A DNA stretch of 64,000 nucleotides. Origin: Acuticoccus mangrovi. Lineage in GTDB: Bacteria > Pseudomonadota > Alphaproteobacteria > Rhizobiales > Amorphaceae. The notes under the pieces were generated by a model. It made no database searches. It had not been told where the DNA came from and worked only from the letters and a program-made list of their open reading frames with translations. Where the stretch lies: NCBI RefSeq assembly GCF_016411865.1, contig NZ_JAEKJA010000006.1, positions 1-64,000 of the forward strand, written 5' to 3'. How positions within the stretch are numbered: the first letter of the stretch is position 1; the number at the start of each line of letters is the position of its first letter. Shown here piece by piece: positions 1 through 8,028 of the stretch. The translations under genes and the position numbers were made by a program.

Positions 1-524
<524 letters not shown>

Positions 525-532
<8 letters not shown>

Positions 533-1616
533 CCAGCATCTCGCGATACGTGGCGCACGAATCCCAGGCGGTCTGGAACTCGTCGGCGGTGAGCGATACG
601 TCGCCCACATACTGCGAATCGAGCACCGCCTCGACGGTCGGGCGCGTGTCGCCCTCGGCCGAGAGGGTGGAGTAGACGAGCTCGATCATCGATTCGAAGT
701 CGTCCGGGTTCGAGTAGCCGATCGCGTTGGTCTTCAAGGGCTCCTGCACCAGCGACTGGGAGAAGATGCCCATGCCGGCCTCCACCTGCTGGCGGCCGGT
801 GGCGCTGAGGCCGGCCTCGGGCACCGCCTTGAAGAACAGCGACAGCGACTCCTCGGGATTGAGGAGCACGAACTTCATCGCCTTCTGCAGCCCGTCGGCC
901 ATGGCGGCGCAGGTTTCCGGATCGCTCTCGATGCGATCGGCCTGGGTCATCAGGCTGTTGTTGTAGAACTTCATCCCGTAGTGGTTGAACAGGAAGAAGC
1001 GCGTCTTGACGTTGTTGGCGAGGAACACCGGCAGGAACGAGATCGCGAAGCCGCAGATCGACTGCACCTGGCGCTCCACGAGCACGCGCTGGCGCACCGC
1101 CGGGTCGACCTGGATCACCTCGATCGAATCCCAGTCGAACCCGGCCCGCTCGGCGAACGCCGGCAGGAAGGGGAACTCGCCGGAGGTCGTGGTGGCGCCC
1201 ATCTTGGTGCCGTCGAGGCCGGAGGGCTCGGTGATGCCGGAATCGGCGAGGGTGCACACGCCCATCGTCGCGTCGTAGCCGCACGAGGTGATCTGGACGA
1301 CGGGCAGGCCCTTCATCGCCTGCTGCAGGCCGGCGGTCGCCGCGGCGCAGCCGAAGTCGAACTGGCCGGCGCCGATCGCCTGGGCCGCGGCGGTGGAGCC
1401 GTAGCCCCGCGAGATGGTGACGTCGAGGTCGTGCTCGGCCCAGAAGCCCTTCTCCTTGGCGACGAAGCAATAGAGATTGCTGCCTTCCGCGACCCAAGGG
1501 AGGGTGAAGTTGACCGCCTTGGTCTGCGCCCGCGCCACGTGCGGTGCGAAGACGCCCGCCGTCGCGGCGGCCCCCAGTCCCTTCAGCACCGTGCGGCGCC
1601 CAACATTCATCGCCAT
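525..1616 (-). CDS. ABC transporter substrate-binding protein, NMT1/THI5-like (SsuA/TauA class)
   Basis: This is a periplasmic binding protein for the importer whose ATPase overlaps its 3' end. The N-terminus carries a twin-arginine-like export signal (NVGRRTVLKGLGAAATAGV, cleavage near HVARAQ). The mature part begins with the ligand-fold pattern VNFTLPWVAEGSNLYCFVAK and keeps the GYGSTAAAQAIGAGQFDFG segment common to NMT1-like proteins. An open frame extends to 1670. GAGGG sits 9 bases before the ATG at 1616, however, so that start or the ATG at 1622 is more likely. Family assignment is firm. The ligand is unknown: pyrimidine precursors, sulfonates and nitrate analogues are all possible. Confidence 0.9.
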
Positions 1617-1753
1617 GCTCATCATCCCTCGTGTCATGCCGTCGTCGGCGATAGTCGGCCCGTCGCGCACTGCGCCGACTCACACTGCACACAATCATGC
1701 AGGCCTCATGCCAAAAATTATTCCAACTTCCGACAGACCACTTTTTGGGCCGA

Positions 1754-1791
1754 AATTCATAATTGTTTTTAGTATGTTATGTATATGAATT
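1754..1791. promoter_or_regulatory. AT-rich inverted repeat between divergent binding-protein and GntR genes
   Basis: The 313-bp gap between the binding-protein start (1616) and the GntR start (1930) has no gene and is unusually AT-rich for this genome. A perfect 8-bp inverted repeat, AATTCATA at 1754-1761 and TATGAATT at 1784-1791, is separated by 22 bases. A TTGACT at 1790-1795 could be a -35 element for the GntR gene. The placement suits an operator for the adjacent GntR regulator, but this is inference only. Confidence 0.4.
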
Positions 1792-1929
1792 GACTGCGTT
1801 TTCGCGATGGACCTCGGTCAATGGCTCTGCTAGATTCTTTAGATATCAAAGAGATGAGATCATCATCGGATGCAATTTTGCGTTTCGATCCGAATGGTGT
1901 CATCTAGCGCAAAGCAAAGGGAGGCCAGG

Positions 1930-2637
1930 GTGGCGTCGCAGCAGGCAACCGAGGCGCGAATCCGAGAGCGCATCATGGATGCGATCTACGGCTGCCGCCT
2001 CGAGCCGGGTGCCCGGCTGACGGAGGAAGCCCTTGCCGATCTCTTCGGCGTCAGCCGCACCATCGTGCGCCAGGCGCTCGCCCGACTGGCGCAGGACGGC
2101 ATCGTGGTGCACCGGCCCAATCGCGGCACTCAGGTCGCCACCCCGACGCGCAAGGATGCGCAGCAGACCTTCGCCGTCCGCCGGATGGTGGAGCCGGAGA
2201 TCGTGAGCCTTCTCGCCCAGCGTAGCGACGCCGCCCTCGTGCGCCGGCTGGAGCGCCATCTCGACACCGAAAACAAGGCGCGCGAGACGGGGGCGGACAC
2301 ACGCCTCCTGCGTCTCACCGGCCGCTTCCACATGATGCTCGCCGAGGCGACGGGGTTTCCCGTGCTCGCCCGTCTCGTCGCCGAGCTTCAGGCCTTCACC
2401 TGCCTCTCCGTCATGCTCTACAGCCGCAGCGCGGACGACGCGAGCCCGCCGTGCGAGCACGAGGCCATCGTCGCCGCGATCGCAGGCGGCGAGGCGGAGC
2501 GGGCCGCCGAACTCATGCGCCACCATCTGACCCACGTGGAGGCGCGGCTCAATCTGTCGGCGCCGGTGGACGAGGTGGATACGCTCGCGAAGGCGCTCGG
2601 CATGCCGCCTGCCGGAGCTCTCGCCATGCGCCGCTGA
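1930..2637 (+). CDS. GntR-family transcriptional regulator, FCD subfamily
   Basis: This is a DNA-binding regulator with an N-terminal winged helix (residues about 5-70, with LTEEALADLFGVSRTIVRQAL as recognition region) and a C-terminal all-helical FCD domain. The FCD domain normally binds a carboxylate ligand through a metal. The FCD histidines are visible in RFHMMLAEATG, CEHEAIVAAI and MRHHLTHVEARL. I chose the GTG at 1930 because AGGGAGG stands 5 bases before it; the frame is open further upstream to 1870. It lies divergent from the ABC importer genes and upstream of a second binding-protein gene, so it probably controls one or both. Confidence 0.9.
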   Translation: MASQQATEARIRERIMDAIYGCRLEPGARLTEEALADLFGVSRTIVRQALARLAQDGIVVHRPNRGTQVATPTRKDAQQTFAVRRMVEPEIVSLLAQRSDAALVRRLERHLDTENKARETGADTRLLRLTGRFHMMLAEATGFPVLARLVAELQAFTCLSVMLYSRSADDASPPCEHEAIVAAIAGGEAERAAELMRHHLTHVEARLNLSAPVDEVDTLAKALGMPPAGALAMRR

Positions 2638-2656
2638 GCGCACCCCCGCCGCCGTC

Positions 2657-2694
2657 GGAGCATCCTGCGCCCCGTCGCGCAGAAGGGATGCTCC
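2657..2694 (+). terminator. Strong stem-loop after the GntR gene, no U-run
   Basis: GGAGCATCC at 2657-2665 pairs perfectly with GGATGCTCC at 2686-2694. An inner TGCGC/GCGCA stem continues the helix. No run of T follows, so it is not a classical intrinsic terminator. It may be a transcript-stabilising or attenuating hairpin between the GntR gene and the binding-protein gene that starts 73 bases further on. Confidence 0.45.
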
Positions 2695-2767
2695 GCCCGT
2701 TGAATGCCAGCACCCGCGTTCAAGCGATTCCCGCTCGAGCAGCGGTGCTCCAGCCAGGATCTCTTCC

Positions 2768-3688
2768 GTGAAGCTTGTCGTTCCGGACGTGGTGTCCCCG
2801 TCCTACTTCCCGGCGCTCGCCGCGGAGGCGCTCGGCCACTACCGCCGAGAGGGGGTGGACATCGAGGTCGGTCTCCTCGCCCCCGTCGAGGACGCCTATG
2901 CGGCGATGCGGGCGGGCGACGTCGCCTTCGTGGCGGGCTCGGCTCACTCCGCGCTGTCGGCCTTTCCCGAGTGGGAGGGGGCGAGCCTCGTCTGTGCCCA
3001 GTCGCAGGGGCTCTACTGGTTCCTCGTTCTCCACGCCGACTTCGGGGCGGCGCCCGGCGACTTCATGGCGGTCGCGGGCAAGCGGATCGGCGCCGCGCCT
3101 TGGGTGGGCAAGGCGTTCTCCGGCCTGCTCCTCGAAGCGGGCATCGACCTCGCCGCGACCGGCACGCGGATCGTGCCCGTTCCGGCGGGCCACGGCACCA
3201 ATTTCGGCCTCGCCGCCGCCGACGCGTTGCGCCGGGGCGAGATCGACGGCTTCTGGGCGAACGGCATGGGCGCGACGCTCGCCGTGAAGGGCGGCTACGG
3301 CACCATCGTCTACGACGCGCGACGGGCGGCGGGTCCGCCGAACGGCTTCGACTTCACCATGGCGACGGTGGCGGCGAGCGACGCGCTGATCGCGGCGGAG
3401 CCGGAGGCGGTGGCGGCCGTCGTCCGCGCCATCGTCGCCGCTCAAAAGGACCTCAGGCGCGATCCGGCGCTCGCCACCGAGGTCTCCCGAGCCTACTTCC
3501 CCGACGACGCCGTCGATCTCATCGCCGAGCGCATCGCCGCCGACGCTCCCTTCTACGACGCGAGCCTCTCGCCTCGCTTCGTCGCGGGCATGAACGCGTT
3601 CTGCCGTCGGATCGGCATCCTCGACGGCGACCCCGCCTACGACACGGTGGTCGCCACCCGGTTCGCCCCGCTGTGGCGGACCGCCTGA
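2768..3688 (+). CDS. NMT1-like substrate-binding protein without a signal peptide
   Basis: This protein of 306 residues has the NMT1/ThiY-like periplasmic-binding fold: LVVPDVVSPSYFPALAAEAL at the N-terminus, then YRREGVDIEVGL, AMRAGDVAFVAGSAHSAL and KRIGAAPWVGKAFSGLLLEA. It begins directly with the mature domain at a GTG codon (2768), and I see no signal peptide or lipobox. The normal home of this fold is the periplasm, so either it works in the cytoplasm as a ligand sensor or the true start lies elsewhere. It follows the GntR gene on the same strand, 131 bases away. The ligand is unknown. Confidence 0.8.
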   Translation: MKLVVPDVVSPSYFPALAAEALGHYRREGVDIEVGLLAPVEDAYAAMRAGDVAFVAGSAHSALSAFPEWEGASLVCAQSQGLYWFLVLHADFGAAPGDFMAVAGKRIGAAPWVGKAFSGLLLEAGIDLAATGTRIVPVPAGHGTNFGLAAADALRRGEIDGFWANGMGATLAVKGGYGTIVYDARRAAGPPNGFDFTMATVAASDALIAAEPEAVAAVVRAIVAAQKDLRRDPALATEVSRAYFPDDAVDLIAERIAADAPFYDASLSPRFVAGMNAFCRRIGILDGDPAYDTVVATRFAPLWRTA

Positions 3689-3711
3689 CCGGCATGCCGG
3701 CCGGGTTCTCC

Positions 3712-4491
3712 TCAGACGAGGTTCACCGCGCCGCCGTCGATGAGGATGTTCTGGCCGACGATGAAGCCCGCCTGGGCGGAGCAGAGGTAGGCGCATAGGG
3801 CGCCCACCTCGCTCGGGTCGCCGAAGCGGTGCGCGGGAACCTGGGCGGTGCGCTCCTCAGTGAACTCGGCGAGATCGCGGTCGGCGAGGGCAGCGAGGCG
3901 CTGAAGCCCCTTGGCCTGCGTGGCGGTCGCGAACGGGCCGGGGAGGAGGTTGTTGATCGCCACGTTGTCCTTTGCAACCTTGCGCGAGACGGTGGCGACG
4001 AAGCCGGTCAGTCCCGCCCGCGGCGCATTGCCGAGCGTCATGTACTCCATCGGCGCGCGGATCGCGCGGGAGGTGATGTTCACGACCCGGCCGAAGCGCC
4101 GCTCGCTCATGCCGGCCACATAGTGGCGGATCAGCATGATCGGAGCGATCATGTGGTGATAGGTCGCCCTCTCCCAGGCGGCGGCGTCCCACTCGAGCTC
4201 TTCGCCCTTCGGCGAATGGCCGGAGTTGGTGACGAGGATGTCGGCTTGCGGCCGGCCCGCGATGATCGTCTCGACGCCGGCGAGCGTGCCGACGTCGGCC
4301 GGAAGGGTGGTGACGGTCGTCGAGGGGGCGGCCGCGGCGATCGCTTCGGCGGCGCTCTCAAGAGTTTCCGGCGTGCGGGCGACGAGGGTGACGTCGACCC
4401 CTTCGCGGGCGAGAGCCTCGGCGCAGGCCCGCCCGAGCCCCTTGCTCGCCCCGCAGACGATGGCCGTCCGGCCCGCCAATCCGAGATCCAT
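3712..4491 (-). CDS. SDR-family protein lacking the canonical YxxxK catalytic pair
   Basis: This is a short-chain dehydrogenase/reductase-like protein of 259 residues. The cofactor motif is clear (VCGASKGLGRACAEAL, a TGxxxGxG variant), as is NSGHSPKG in place of NNAG and the C-terminal IVGQNILIDGGAVNLV. Where YxxSK should stand after NITSRAIRAPMEYMT, the sequence reads LGNAPRAGLTGF, so neither the tyrosine nor the lysine is in register. This resembles a known subgroup of BKR-like SDR proteins described as departing from the catalytic tetrad. The neighbouring IclR gene reads in the same direction, upstream. Reduction of a keto substrate cannot be assumed. Confidence 0.85.
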   Translation of the reverse strand: MDLGLAGRTAIVCGASKGLGRACAEALAREGVDVTLVARTPETLESAAEAIAAAAPSTTVTTLPADVGTLAGVETIIAGRPQADILVTNSGHSPKGEELEWDAAAWERATYHHMIAPIMLIRHYVAGMSERRFGRVVNITSRAIRAPMEYMTLGNAPRAGLTGFVATVSRKVAKDNVAINNLLPGPFATATQAKGLQRLAALADRDLAEFTEERTAQVPAHRFGDPSEVGALCAYLCSAQAGFIVGQNILIDGGAVNLV

Positions 4492-4562
4492 TCGCCCATC
4501 TCCCTGCTTCGAGCCGGGAAGGGCGCGAGAAGGCCCGCCCCGGCATCGCTGTCGGGTGACGA

Positions 4563-4591
4563 TCGTTACACTAGGCGGACCTCTGTAACAA
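4563..4591 (-). promoter_or_regulatory. Candidate SDR promoter with GTTACA/TGTAAC operator
   Basis: Read on the minus strand, TTGTTA (4591-4586), a 17-base spacer and TAACGA (4568-4563) form a plausible sigma-70 promoter for the SDR gene. A perfect inverted repeat, GTTACA at 4565-4570 and TGTAAC at 4584-4589, covers both hexamers. A closely related block occurs before the ABC operon at 15,814, which supports a shared operator. Confidence 0.45.
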
Positions 4592-4605
4592 GATTGAAGC
4601 GAATG

Positions 4606-5382
4606 TCAGATCTCGCTGCTCTGCGCGTCGACCAGGCGGGGGCGGCGGCCGAGGCGCTCGCGCGGCCCGCCGAGCATCGTCGACAGGCGGTCGGCGGCCT
4701 CGCTGAGGAGAGGGAGCAGGCGCTTCTTCTCCTTCACCGTGAAGCGGTTGACCGGGCCGGTGAGGGCGATGGCGCCGGCGCATCCGCCGCCCGCCGTCAG
4801 CACCGCCGTCGCCATCGAGGCAGTCTGCGCGTTGCGCACGCCGGCGGAGCTGAAGACCGTCCGCACACTGTTGTCCTGCCCCTCGTCGGCGCCCGACAGG
4901 ATCATCCCCATCGAGGAGTCGTCGATCGGGAAGGCGATGGCGAGGTCCACGAAGTCGCGCACCGACTGGGGCGATTCGATGCGGAAGAGGCAGAGCCGCT
5001 TGTCGTGCTCGCGCACGTGGAAGGAGGCGCTCTCGCCGCTCGACTGGGCGAGCTCGCGCAGGATGGGCACGGCATAGTCGTCGAGGCGGAAGCTCGCGCG
5101 GTAGGTGCGCCCGAGCTGCATCACCTTGGCGCCCAGCACATAGCCGCCGCTCGGGCTGCGCACCACGTAGCCCATGTGCTCGAGCGAGACGAGGCAGCGC
5201 AGCACGGTCGGCTTGACGAGGCCGCTCGCCTTGCTGAGCTCGGCAAGGCTCTTCGGACCCTCGCTCGCGATGAACAGATCCAGGATGCCGAGCGCGCGCT
5301 CGACCGCATTGATGCCGGCTCGCCGCGACGGCTCGGCGGCTCCGGCTGCGGGGTCGAGGTCAGATACGTCGCTCTTGGACAC
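4606..5382 (-). CDS. IclR-family transcriptional regulator
   Basis: This regulator of 258 residues has an N-terminal winged helix (about residues 24-85: VERALGILDLFIASEGPKSLAEL, then LVKPTVLRCLVSLEHMGYV) and a C-terminal GAF-like effector domain with DSSMGMILSGADEGQ and ALTGPVNRF. The start is GTG at 5382; the upstream ribosome site is weak. It is divergent from the aminotransferase gene and upstream of the SDR gene. IclR proteins bind short palindromes near core promoters, and two nearly identical palindromic promoters lie in its neighbourhood (5458-5498 and 6865-6907), making it their likely regulator. Confidence 0.9.
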   Translation of the reverse strand: MSKSDVSDLDPAAGAAEPSRRAGINAVERALGILDLFIASEGPKSLAELSKASGLVKPTVLRCLVSLEHMGYVVRSPSGGYVLGAKVMQLGRTYRASFRLDDYAVPILRELAQSSGESASFHVREHDKRLCLFRIESPQSVRDFVDLAIAFPIDDSSMGMILSGADEGQDNSVRTVFSSAGVRNAQTASMATAVLTAGGGCAGAIALTGPVNRFTVKEKKRLLPLLSEAADRLSTMLGGPRERLGRRPRLVDAQSSEI

Positions 5383-5444
5383 GCGCCATGGCCTTCGCTG
5401 CTGTGGTGTTCCAGTCGCGGACGTCTAGCATTTCCGTTGTCGGG

Positions 5445-5498
5445 GTCAATCTGCGGATTGACATGGCATCATGCTCGTTTCACGATGCGTATCATCGT
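5445..5498. promoter_or_regulatory. Divergent IclR/aminotransferase promoter region with operator
   Basis: GTCAAT at 5445-5450 and ATTGAC at 5457-5462 form a palindrome whose arms hold back-to-back -35 elements for the two divergent genes. For the aminotransferase, TTGACA (5458-5463) is followed after 17 bases by CACGAT (5481-5486). The -10 is overlapped by the palindrome ACGATG-N5-CATCGT (5482-5498). The same arrangement recurs at 6865-6907 in front of the monooxygenase gene. Confidence 0.6.
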
Positions 5499-5577
5499 TT
5501 CAAAATAACGATCCCATCGTGGCACTTCTCCCCTCCCACATCCTGGCCCATCCATGTCAGCCCGGAAGGATGACTGC

Positions 5578-6813
5578 ATGAACCTGTCCGCAGGCCTCGT
5601 CGCCGACGAGGCGAGCGCCTTCGCCGCCCGCACCCGGCGGATCAGCCCGTCGGCGAGCAACGTCGCTTCCCAAAAGGCGCGCGAGGCGAGCGCTGCGGGC
5701 CGCAGCATCCTCAACCTGACGGTGGGCGAGCCGGATTTCGAGACGCCGGACCACATCAAGCAGGCGGCGACGGACGCGATCTGGGCCGGCCAGACCCGCT
5801 ATACGCGGGCCGACGGGACGCCGGAGATGAAGGATGCGGTGGCGCAGAAGTTCCGCCGCGAGAACGGCCTCGTGTTTGCGGCCAACGAGATCACCGTCGG
5901 CTGCGGGGCGAAGCACACCATCTTCAACGCCTTCCTCGCGACCGTCGACGACGGCGACGAGGTGGTGATTCCCTCGCCCTATTGGGGCACCTATCCGGAG
6001 ATGGTGCGGCTCGCGGGCGGGATGCCCGTAATCGTGCCGACGGACGAGGCGAGCGGCTTCAAGATCACCCCGGCGCAGCTCGAAGAGGCGCTCACGGAGC
6101 GCACGCGCTGGCTCGTCATCAACTCCCCCGGCAACCCGGCGGGCGGGACCTACAGCAAGGCCGAGCTCGAAGCGCTCGCCGACGTCCTCGAGCGCTTCCC
6201 GAGGGCGTGGGTGCTGAGCGACGACATCTACGAGCACATCCTCTACGACGGGCGCCCGTTCGCGACCTTCGCCGCCGACGTGCCGGCCTTCGCCCATCGC
6301 ACCTACACGGTGAACGGCGTGTCGAAGGCCTATTGCATGACCGGCTGGCGGATCGGCTTCGGCGCGGGGCCGCGGGCGCTCATCACCGAGATCGCCAAGA
6401 TCCAGTCGCAGAGCACCTCCAATCCCTGCACCATCAGCCAGGCCGCCGCGATCGCGGCGCTCAACGGGCCGCAGGACCACGTCTTCGCCCACCGCGACGA
6501 GTTCGCCCGGCGCCGGACGCTGATGCTCGAGGGCCTCTCCGGGATCCCCGGCCTCAGCGTCGCCGCACCGGAGGGGGCCTTCTACGTGTTCCCCGGCGTC
6601 GCCGCGCTGCTGGGGCGCTCGGCGCCGGGCGGCGGGACCATTGCGAACGACGTCGACGTGGTCGCCCATTTCCTCGACCACGGCGTTGCGAGCGTGCCGG
6701 GATCGGCCTATGGCGCGCCCGACCACGTGCGCCTCTCCTTCGCCGCCTCGGACGAGACGTTGCGGGAGGGATGTCGCCGGATCGCGGCCGCCTGCGAGGC
6801 GCTTTCCGGCTGA
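5578..6813 (+). CDS. Pyridoxal-phosphate-dependent aminotransferase, class I (aspartate aminotransferase-like)
   Basis: This fold-type I aminotransferase of about 411 residues transfers an amino group between an amino acid and a 2-oxo acid in the cytoplasm. It shows SILNLTVGEPDFETPDHIK near the N-terminus, INSPGNPAGG, the LSDDIYEHILYDG aspartate/tyrosine block, and the PLP lysine in NGVSKAYCMTGWRIGF (K250). The conserved C-terminal arginine is in DHVRLSFAAS. I chose the ATG at 5578 because GGAAGGA lies just upstream; an in-frame ATG at 5554 is less well placed. The gene is probably controlled by the divergent IclR. The amino donor is not evident. Confidence 0.92.
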   Translation: MNLSAGLVADEASAFAARTRRISPSASNVASQKAREASAAGRSILNLTVGEPDFETPDHIKQAATDAIWAGQTRYTRADGTPEMKDAVAQKFRRENGLVFAANEITVGCGAKHTIFNAFLATVDDGDEVVIPSPYWGTYPEMVRLAGGMPVIVPTDEASGFKITPAQLEEALTERTRWLVINSPGNPAGGTYSKAELEALADVLERFPRAWVLSDDIYEHILYDGRPFATFAADVPAFAHRTYTVNGVSKAYCMTGWRIGFGAGPRALITEIAKIQSQSTSNPCTISQAAAIAALNGPQDHVFAHRDEFARRRTLMLEGLSGIPGLSVAAPEGAFYVFPGVAALLGRSAPGGGTIANDVDVVAHFLDHGVASVPGSAYGAPDHVRLSFAASDETLREGCRRIAAACEALSG

Positions 6814-6864
6814 CGAACGTCGCGAATTTGCCCTAATTTTGGGCAATTCGGCAAGCTGTCGTGA

Positions 6865-6907
6865 TTGACAGCAATTCGCGCGCATTTCACAATGCGTACC
6901 GTTGTTA
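6865..6907 (+). promoter_or_regulatory. Monooxygenase-operon promoter with IclR-type operator
   Basis: TTGACA (6865-6870), 17 bases, then CACAAT (6888-6893) make a promoter whose -10 is overlapped by ACAATG-N5-CGTTGT (6890-6906). Spacing and sequence match the aminotransferase promoter at 5458-5498. The site lies 54 bp before the chosen GTG start, which argues against the longer frame that begins at 6861. Confidence 0.6.
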
Positions 6908-6959
6908 CGATATTGGGCGGTCTTCTCGAGCCGCACCGCAGCAAAGGACGGAGGGCGCT

Positions 6960-8015
6960 GTGAAGTTCGGAAACTTCCTGTTCCCCGAAAGCCGCGAGCC
7001 CGATCAGGACGCGGCCCGGATCACGGAAACTCTCGCGGAGGCGAAGCTCAGCGAAGCCCTCGGCATGGACGCCTTGTGGCTCGGCGAGCACCACTTCGAC
7101 GGCGGCTGCGCCTATGTCGATCCGGTCACCTTCGCCGCGTCCCTCGCGACCGCCACCGAGCGCGTGCGGATCGGCTTCTCGGTGATCCAGACCTCGCTGC
7201 ATCACCCGGTCCGCCTCGCAGAACAGCTCTCGCTGATCGACATCGTCAGCAACGGGCGGCTGATCGTCGGCCTCGGCCGCGGCACCAACATCAACATCTA
7301 CGAATATCTCGGCTACGGCATTGCGCCCGAGGAGGCGCAGCCGCGCTACGAGGAGGCCGACGCGATCATCAACCGTCTGTGGACCGAGGAGCGCGTCCAG
7401 CACGAGGGCGACTTCTGGACCATCGACGTGCCCGTCCTGCGGCCGCGGCCGATGACGCGGCCGCATCCCTTCGTGATCCGCGCCGCCTCCGGCGAAGCCT
7501 CGATGCAGGGGCTCGCCTCGCGCGGTCTGCCCTTCCTCATGAACGTGCAGTCCAACGCCACGACGGCGGACCGCATCGCCCTCTACCGCGACACCATGCG
7601 CAAGGCCGGCTACTCGGAAGAGGAGACGCAGCGCAACGTCGGCGAATGCTGGGTCTGGCGGAACGTCTTCGTGGCGGAGACCGACGCGGAGGCCGAGAAG
7701 ATCGCGCTTCCCGCCTTCGAGGCCATGCGCGAGCATCGCGCGGCGATGCGCACCCGCGTCTACAAGGAGCGCGGCCTCGCGATGAGCCACGCCGGCAACG
7801 AGGGCGCGCCGCCCAAGGTCGCCCCCGAGGACGCGATCGTCTACGGCTCGCCCGCCACCGTTGCGGAGAAGCTGTCGGGGGTCGAGGCGACGGGCGTCGG
7901 CGGTGTTATCATGACGATGCGGCTCGGTCCGATGCCGCATGAGGTGGCCTGCTCCAGCATGGACCTCTTCATGAACAAGGTCGCCCCGGCCCTCGACCGA
8001 CGGGCCGCAGCCTGA
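6960..8015 (+). CDS. LLM-class (luciferase-like) flavin-dependent monooxygenase
   Basis: This 351-residue TIM-barrel flavoprotein of the bacterial luciferase family uses reduced FMN and oxygen. Family blocks are visible: KFGNFLFPESREPDQ, LGMDALWLGEHHFDGGCAYVDP, RVRIGFSVIQTSLHHPVRLAEQLS, DIVSNGRLIVGLGRGTN and the C-terminal VYGSPATVAEKLSGVEATGVGG. Start is GTG 6960, preceded by GGACGGAGGG. It is the first gene of a long operon with an opine-oxidase-like enzyme and a hydantoinase. It is therefore likely to open or oxidise the imported substrate before those enzymes. No flavin reductase is seen nearby. Confidence 0.9.
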   Translation: MKFGNFLFPESREPDQDAARITETLAEAKLSEALGMDALWLGEHHFDGGCAYVDPVTFAASLATATERVRIGFSVIQTSLHHPVRLAEQLSLIDIVSNGRLIVGLGRGTNINIYEYLGYGIAPEEAQPRYEEADAIINRLWTEERVQHEGDFWTIDVPVLRPRPMTRPHPFVIRAASGEASMQGLASRGLPFLMNVQSNATTADRIALYRDTMRKAGYSEEETQRNVGECWVWRNVFVAETDAEAEKIALPAFEAMREHRAAMRTRVYKERGLAMSHAGNEGAPPKVAPEDAIVYGSPATVAEKLSGVEATGVGGVIMTMRLGPMPHEVACSSMDLFMNKVAPALDRRAAA

Positions 8016-8028
8016 GAGAGCGCCCCCG

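Noticed and set aside
6861-6959. Upstream start of the luciferase-like monooxygenase
   Set aside because: The extension covers the -10 box and operator, and GTG 6,960 has a strong ribosome site.
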